Shown here in pieces: positions 32,219-36,083 of a stretch of 36,083 nucleotides of DNA. Each line of letters starts with the position of its first letter. Position 1 is the stretch's first letter. The notes beneath the pieces are model-generated. The model was not told where the DNA came from. It worked only from the letters and a program-made list of their open reading frames with translations, and searched no databases. The position numbers and the translations under genes are program-made. Location: the NCBI GenBank assembly GCA_947383005.1, contig CANDBT010000043.1, forward strand, positions 1 through 36,083, given 5' to 3'. The DNA comes from an uncultured bacterium (lineage in GTDB: Bacteria > Bacillota > Clostridia > Lachnospirales > Lachnospiraceae).

Positions 32219-32359
32219 GTGGGATTTGTCTTTCGTTTTTTGCTGATGAGTATGCTGGCTACAGGCTTGCTGGCCTGTGCGCCTGATCAGCGAAAAAAGC
32301 ATAATGTGCTTTTTACCGCGGGATTTTTTATCGGTACAGGGATTATTTTTCTGTGTTAG
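32219..32359 (+). CDS. Possible small membrane protein (46 aa)
   Basis: From GTG at 32219 the frame reads MGFVFRFLLMSMLATGLLAC, a polar PDQRKKHN turn, then LFTAGFFIGTGIIFLC: two short hydrophobic helices separated by a basic loop. AAGGTGG lies ~8 bases upstream. The helix-turn-helix layout is typical of tiny membrane peptides, including type I toxins and transporter accessory peptides, but no family is recognised. It ends within a large inverted repeat. Confidence 0.4.
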   Translation: MGFVFRFLLMSMLATGLLACAPDQRKKHNVLFTAGFFIGTGIIFLC

Positions 32360-32418
32360 TGTAGCGACACGTTTATTTTTACCAGATAAGCGGTTTAAAT
32401 AGACGTGTCGGTACACTA
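32357..32418. terminator. Large hairpin after the small membrane ORF
   Basis: A ~23-nt arm starting TAGTGTAGCGACACG (32357) pairs with an arm ending CGTGTCGGTACACTA (32418), with few mismatches and a short loop, followed by TATTTTTG. It likely ends the small-ORF transcript. Confidence 0.6.
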
Positions 32419-32458
32419 TATTTTTGTAAAAAACAAATCCCCTGCTGAGGGTATTTTA

Positions 32459-32467
32459 TGGTATAAT
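32459..32467 (+). promoter_or_regulatory. Extended -10 promoter of the HD/SIR2 operon
   Basis: TGGTATAAT is an extended -10 element (TGn plus perfect TATAAT) about 60 bp upstream of the HD gene. No good -35 box is visible. Confidence 0.6.
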
Positions 32468-32526
32468 TTCTATTGAGATTATAGCGGCGCCAGTTTGCTG
32501 ATGTTTTCTGAATTTTTGGAGGGTGT

Positions 32527-33114
32527 ATGGAGGAGAGATTAAAGCGTCAGTTGGATTTTGCATTGGAAATTGATAAGGAAAAGAATATTTTCCGCCAAAC
32601 TCATTTATCCGGTCACGGAAGGCGGGAAAATGATGCGGAGCATGCGTGGCATATGGCGGTTATGGCGTATTTGCTGCGTGAATATTCAAATGAAGAAATT
32701 GATATCGCCAAGGTTATGCTGATGTGTTTGATCCATGATATTGTAGAGATCGAGGCCGGAGATACCTATGCTTATGACGAGGAGAATTTAAAGACACAAA
32801 AGGAGCGGGAAGACCGGGCGAAAGAAAAAATATATTCTATTCTGCCGGAGGATCAGAAACGGGAATTAACGGAACTGTTCGACGAGTTCGAGGGAAACCG
32901 GACGGCCGAGGCAAAGTTCGCTCATGCGATGGACAATCTGCAGCCATTGCTGCTAAATAACAGTAACAATGGAGGAGACTGGCGGGAACATGAAGTGACG
33001 GCAAAACAAGTGTATGGCCGGCAGGAAAAAACAAAATTGGGCTCAGAAGCGCTTTTCCAGGTAGCTGAAAAAATCATAAAAGATAATATAAATAAAGGAA
33101 ACCTGAAATTGTGA
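32527..33114 (+). CDS. HD-domain hydrolase (YfbR/HDDC2-like)
   Basis: 195 residues. Metal-binding HD pattern: RRENDAEHAWHMAVMAYLL, then LMCLIHDIVEIEAGDTYAYD and the late Asp in FAHAMDNLQPLLLNN. This matches the family of 5'-deoxynucleotidases and related proteins (HDDC2, YfbR), which dephosphorylate nucleoside monophosphates. ATG at 32527 has TTGGAGGG upstream. It leads a set with a SIR2-like NAD-binding protein 30 bp downstream, so a shared link to nucleotides or NAD is possible. Confidence 0.85.
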   Translation: MEERLKRQLDFALEIDKEKNIFRQTHLSGHGRRENDAEHAWHMAVMAYLLREYSNEEIDIAKVMLMCLIHDIVEIEAGDTYAYDEENLKTQKEREDRAKEKIYSILPEDQKRELTELFDEFEGNRTAEAKFAHAMDNLQPLLLNNSNNGGDWREHEVTAKQVYGRQEKTKLGSEALFQVAEKIIKDNINKGNLKL

Positions 33115-33144
33115 GAGTACTCAGGCAGCAAAATGGAGGGAAAT

Positions 33145-34011
33145 ATGACTTTTTATGAGATGATTGCGGATTTGTCCCTTGCTTTGAGCCGGGAAAAGCT
33201 GGTGATTTTTGTCGGGGCAGGAGTGTCAAAAAATTCAGGGATTCCTACCTGGGGACAGATGGTCCAGGTGTTTGCCAAGGAGATTGATTATCCTACAAAA
33301 GGACGTTTGGCAACCGAGGAATATATCCGGATACCCCAATACTATTACTGCCTGGATGAAAGTGAAAACCATGCTGCTTATTATTCCCTGATAAAATCCA
33401 TGATACCTAAAAATATCCAGCCTAATCTTTTGGACAAGCTGATTGTATCCCTTCGTCCGAAGCACATTGTGACAACCAATTTTGACACGCTTTTGGACCA
33501 GGTTGCCCAAGGCTATGAGATTGTCCGGGAAGACCGCGACTTGCTGACGGGAATGTCCGCCCATTATTTGTTAAAACTTCATGGAGATATTTCCCAGCCG
33601 GAAAAATTGGTGTTTAAGGAGGATGATTATTTGCGCTATTCCCACACTCACCGATTGATGGAAACGTTTCTTAAATCGCTGTTGATTGATCATGTGTTTT
33701 TGTTTGTCGGATATTCTTTAAACGATTACAATCTGAAGACGTTTGTCAGTTGGATTGACTATATCGCACAGGAAATGCAGGTAAAGAAGGAGATGCACCG
33801 CAATTACTTTTTGTCCAGCAGCCATCATGCCGGTAAGGACTATTTGAGGAAATATTATGAGGGAAAAGGACTTCAGGTGATTGATTTGTACCGGCTCCCC
33901 GAAAAAGTGGATGTTTGTGCAAAATCGATCCGGCTTTCCGAGGAATTGGGGCGTAAAACGTATGCCGTTTTGGATTTGCTGTTGTCAGCCGGGAAGCCGA
34001 TAGGAAAATAG
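33145..34011 (+). CDS. SIR2-like protein (putative NAD+-consuming enzyme)
   Basis: 288 residues. NAD-binding and catalytic motifs of the SIR2-like fold: LVIFVGAGVSKNSGIPTWGQ, HIVTTNFDTLLDQ, the catalytic His in LLKLHGDISQPEK and VFLFVGYSLNDYNLKTF. It lacks the zinc-binding cysteines of protein deacetylases, so it belongs to the prokaryotic SIR2-like group, many of which act as NAD+ hydrolases in antiphage defence. No defence partner with a sensor domain is fused or adjacent. ATG at 33145 with GGAGGG upstream is chosen over ATG 33133. It could equally be housekeeping or of unknown signalling function. Confidence 0.83.
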   Translation: MTFYEMIADLSLALSREKLVIFVGAGVSKNSGIPTWGQMVQVFAKEIDYPTKGRLATEEYIRIPQYYYCLDESENHAAYYSLIKSMIPKNIQPNLLDKLIVSLRPKHIVTTNFDTLLDQVAQGYEIVREDRDLLTGMSAHYLLKLHGDISQPEKLVFKEDDYLRYSHTHRLMETFLKSLLIDHVFLFVGYSLNDYNLKTFVSWIDYIAQEMQVKKEMHRNYFLSSSHHAGKDYLRKYYEGKGLQVIDLYRLPEKVDVCAKSIRLSEELGRKTYAVLDLLLSAGKPIGK

Positions 34012-34023
34012 AAGGAGGCAATA

Positions 34024-34326
34024 ATGAATATTGGAGAAATGTTGGATGAGATTAAATCAAAAGTGAAAGAAGATCAAAACCTGGGCAAAAAGTTCTTGGA
34101 AACAAGACGGGATGCAGAGCCATTGACAGCTTTTTGTAAGGAATGCCGGAAACTGGGATATGAAATTTATGAAATGGATTTAATTGAGGCAGGGGAAGAA
34201 TTTTATGCAGCGATTAAACGCAGTACGAATGGGGGAGGAGAAAATTCTCCGGTGTTAAAAGGCGAAAACGATTTTTATGAAATGTTTTTTGCGGAACTGG
34301 AAACACAGACAGAGCGGGAAATATAA
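34024..34326 (+). CDS. Nif11-like small protein
   Basis: 100 residues. The first ~60 residues (MLDEIKSKVKEDQNLGKKFL, EPLTAFCKECRKLGYEIYEM) read like a Nif11 domain, used as leader peptide in some ribosomally made peptide families. A Gly-rich NGGGEN hinge follows at about residue 72, then a polar acidic tail (NDFYEMFFAELE) without the Cys or Ser/Thr-rich core usual for modified peptides. No modification enzyme or peptidase transporter is nearby, so a peptide-product role is only speculative. AGAAGGAGG lies upstream of ATG. It is 12 bp after the SIR2-like gene. Confidence 0.6.
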   Translation: MNIGEMLDEIKSKVKEDQNLGKKFLETRRDAEPLTAFCKECRKLGYEIYEMDLIEAGEEFYAAIKRSTNGGGENSPVLKGENDFYEMFFAELETQTEREI

Positions 34327-34370
34327 CAGGGCAGAAAGTGCGAAAGGGCAAAAAGGTAATGGAGGAGAAG

Positions 34371-35312
34371 ATGGAACGGTGGATGCAAACAGCAATTGTC
34401 GGGATGGGCGCCTTGGGAATGATGTATGGGGAACGCATTGGCGGCAAGCTGGGAAAGGATGCTGTCTGTTTTGTGGCGGACGAAGGGCGTGTTAAACGTT
34501 ATCAGGACAAAGAATTCACAGTGAATGGGGAGCTGCGGCAGTTTTTGATCCGGGATGGCAGGAAGATGGAGCCTGTGGATTTGGTGATTGTAGCAGTAAA
34601 AGGAACCGGGCTTTTGGCGGCTTTGGATGTAATGGAGAGGTGTGTGGGAAAAGATACCACGATTATATCCGTGCTGAACGGTATCAGCAGCGAGGAGATT
34701 ATTGGGGAGCGTTTTGGGGAGGAAAAGGTGGTTTACTGTGTTGCCCAGGGGATGGACGCTGTAAAATTTGGCAGTGCGCTGAATTATTCCCGGTTTGGGG
34801 AATTGCGCATCGGGATTTTGCAGAAAGGGGGCGGGAAAGGCCAGGAGGCTGTCTATCAGCGCCTGGCAGCATTGGAAGCTTTTCTCGGTCAGGCGGGAAT
34901 ACCTTATGTTGAAGAAAAGGATATTTTGTACCGATTGTGGGGAAAGTTTATGTTGAATGTAGGGGTGAATCAGACTTGCATGGCTTATGAGACGAATTAT
35001 GGCGGGGTATTAGCGCAAAAAGAAGCTTATCATACTATGCGGGGAGCCATGGAAGAGGTGATCCGGCTGGCAAATTTAGAAGGGATAGCATTGACCGGGA
35101 AAGATATGGAGGAGTATATAGACCTGCTGAAAACTTTGGCGCCGGAAGGAATGCCTTCCATGCGCCAGGATGGAATAAGCCATCGTCCGTCGGAGGTGGA
35201 GCTGTTTTCGGGTACGGTACGGAAAATAGCTCAAAAACATGGATTGGCCGTTCCGGTGAATGATTGGCTGTATGAAAAAATTTGCGGGATGGAAAGGGCA
35301 TGGGAGGATTAA
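34371..35312 (+). CDS. panE: Ketopantoate reductase family protein
   Basis: About 313 residues. Rossmann NADPH site IVGMGALGMMYG, VIVAVKGTG and VLNGISSEEII in the N-domain; the catalytic Lys lies in WGKFMLNVGVNQTCMAY in the C-domain, and the substrate segment is SMRQDGISHRPSEVELFSGT. The classic role is reduction of 2-dehydropantoate to pantoate for coenzyme A synthesis, but many paralogues act on other 2-keto acids. The start is uncertain: ATG at 34371 has GGAGG 5 bases upstream; ATG 34359 and GTG 34338 are also in frame. No other pantothenate genes are nearby. Confidence 0.8.
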   Translation: MERWMQTAIVGMGALGMMYGERIGGKLGKDAVCFVADEGRVKRYQDKEFTVNGELRQFLIRDGRKMEPVDLVIVAVKGTGLLAALDVMERCVGKDTTIISVLNGISSEEIIGERFGEEKVVYCVAQGMDAVKFGSALNYSRFGELRIGILQKGGGKGQEAVYQRLAALEAFLGQAGIPYVEEKDILYRLWGKFMLNVGVNQTCMAYETNYGGVLAQKEAYHTMRGAMEEVIRLANLEGIALTGKDMEEYIDLLKTLAPEGMPSMRQDGISHRPSEVELFSGTVRKIAQKHGLAVPVNDWLYEKICGMERAWED

Positions 35313-35353
35313 GATTTTGGCGGCGGTTCAAATCCCATATCGGATAAATATCT

Positions 35354-35815
35354 TTAGTTTAACAAATATATTTGATAATTCAGATATGCTGCGAATAAAC
35401 ACCACAAAAGATAGGGTATCTGTAAATATGCGGCTAACGGGTTTATCCGATAGAATTGATCAATCATTATTGCGATGAGGATAATCAGCGCAATTAACCA
35501 CAGGAAGGCAAACCAATATTGGGAAAAACCAAAGAATATTATACTCCAAAAGAAGTTCACAACTAGTTGCAAAAGATATATGGTGAGCGCTTTTCTCTTC
35601 CCTGCGCTGTCTGAAGAATAGATGAGATATGAGGATATTCCCATCAGAATGTATAATATCGTCCAAACAACAGGAAAGAGAGCTGAAGGAGGGCTGAACG
35701 ATGGCTTATTCAAGGCGGAATATGACATATTTCCGCTGAACAGGGCAGACAAAGAGCCTACGGCCAGCGGAATCAGAATGGAAATGATTAATGTTGATTT
35801 GTTGGTGACTTTCAT
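35354..35815 (-). CDS. tspO: TspO/MBR family protein
   Basis: 153 residues with five membrane helices, the TspO pattern. NKPSFSPPSALFPVVWTILY is the diagnostic loop and helix, followed by GISSYLIY and VVNFFWSIIFFGFSQ. TspO proteins bind porphyrins and are implicated in tetrapyrrole or stress handling; in Gram-positive bacteria the role is not settled. GGGGGAG lies upstream but rather far from ATG. It converges with the ketopantoate reductase gene, with about 40 bp between them. Confidence 0.88.
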   Translation of the reverse strand: MKVTNKSTLIISILIPLAVGSLSALFSGNMSYSALNKPSFSPPSALFPVVWTILYILMGISSYLIYSSDSAGKRKALTIYLLQLVVNFFWSIIFFGFSQYWFAFLWLIALIILIAIMIDQFYRINPLAAYLQIPYLLWCLFAAYLNYQIYLLN

Positions 35816-35880
35816 GGTTGGTTATTTTCTCCCCCAATGTTATAGATAAGGATATGCTGATGAAGAAGAAAATATACAAA

Positions 35881-35950
35881 ATTCTCCCCTCTACCCGCCG
35901 CGCGCCCGTCAGCTTTAGCTGACATCTTCCTTTGGGTGCCCATGTGCATA
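35881..35950 (-). repeat. REP-like palindromic repeat, third copy
   Basis: On the minus strand TATGCACATGGGCACCC, AAAGGAAGATG, GTCAGC-TAAA-GCTGAC and CGCGCGGCGGG match the tandem units at 16682-16857, especially unit 2. It lies between tspO and the tRNA gene, directly next to the tRNA terminator. Confidence 0.7.
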
Positions 35951-35976
35951 AAAAAACTCCCGCTAAAAACGGGAGT
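35950..35976 (-). terminator. Terminator of the tRNA-Pro transcript
   Basis: ACTCCCG/CGGGAGT stem (35956-35962 and 35970-35976) followed on the minus strand by seven T. It lies 46 bp after the tRNA 3' end. Confidence 0.85.
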
Positions 35977-36021
35977 CTTTTCGTATCTTTATCAATACGG
36001 GCTTTTAACATGTTTCAAAAA

Positions 36022-36083
36022 TCGGGGCAACAGGATTTGAACCTGCGACCTCTCGGCCCCCAGCCGAGCGCGCTACCAAGCTA
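36022..36083 (-). tRNA. tRNA-Pro (anticodon GGG), partial
   Basis: Read on the minus strand: a D-loop fragment TAGCTTGGTAGCGCGC, anticodon arm CTCGG-CTGGGGG-CCGAG giving anticodon GGG (proline), variable AGGTC, T-arm GCAGG-TTCAAAT-CCTGT, and acceptor strand TGCCCCG with discriminator A. The 5' end lies beyond the window. CCA is not encoded; the next bases are TTTTTG. Confidence 0.9.

Noticed and set aside
33145-34011. SIR2 protein deacetylase
   Set aside because: The zinc-binding cysteine pairs are missing; the motifs fit the SIR2-like NAD-binding group instead.

Overview
The window looks like chromosomal DNA of a low-to-mid GC Gram-positive anaerobe of the Clostridia, most likely a Lachnospiraceae-type gut bacterium. 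The reasons are lipoprotein-type solute receptors with long Thr/Gly/Ser linkers, AGGAGG-type ribosome sites, consensus TTGACA-17-TATAAT promoters, a DUF5721 protein, WXG100/DUF4176 proteins, and a tRNA-Pro without an encoded CCA. No phage, plasmid or complete insertion-sequence genes were seen. All assignments come from reading the sequence; no database search was run.

Layout. 1-0.6 kb: an HD-domain protein convergent with a minus-strand cluster at 0.6-4.5 kb (zinc ribbon, S-adenosylmethionine decarboxylase, DUF4178 membrane protein, DUF350 membrane protein, membrane-anchored aminopropyltransferase), which looks like a membrane-associated polyamine module. 5.0-15.4 kb (+): HAD phosphatase, PpiC foldase lipoprotein, DUF5721, DUF3592, a type VII secretion-like cassette (WXG100 protein, larger effector-like protein with a Gly/Ala-rich tail, two DUF4176 proteins), then a cystine-type ABC importer, a PatB/MalY C-S lyase and a MATE exporter. 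15.4-19.4 kb: TAXI-type TRAP transporter (receptor, DUF1850, fused permease). 19.4-22.3 kb: DUF969-DUF979-pyroglutamyl peptidase operon. 22.4-31.8 kb: M20 dipeptidase, divergent MarR regulator, oligopeptide ABC operon (oppABCDF) and an EamA permease. 31.9-35.3 kb: small ORFs, HD hydrolase, SIR2-like protein, Nif11-like small protein, ketopantoate-reductase-like enzyme. The end holds TspO and a partial tRNA-Pro (minus strand).

The main theme is capture of amino acids and peptides: cystine-type uptake plus C-S lyase, an anionic-solute TRAP, a candidate pyroglutamyl route, and peptide import plus dipeptidase under a shared MarR-like operator.

The most unusual content is non-coding. (1) A dispersed family of ~150-bp palindromic MITE-like elements (two complete copies with 8-bp target duplications, one nearly complete, several remnants) has internal stems that differ between copies but stay self-complementary around a constant loop. 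(2) A second REP-like palindrome family occurs at 16.7 kb, 19.6 kb and 35.9 kb. (3) A hairpin-dense array with three 72-bp tandem repeats separates oppA from oppB. In all three transporter operons, palindromic repeat DNA lies exactly between the receptor gene and the next gene. (4) Two operons have terminator hairpins in their leaders, suggesting attenuation.
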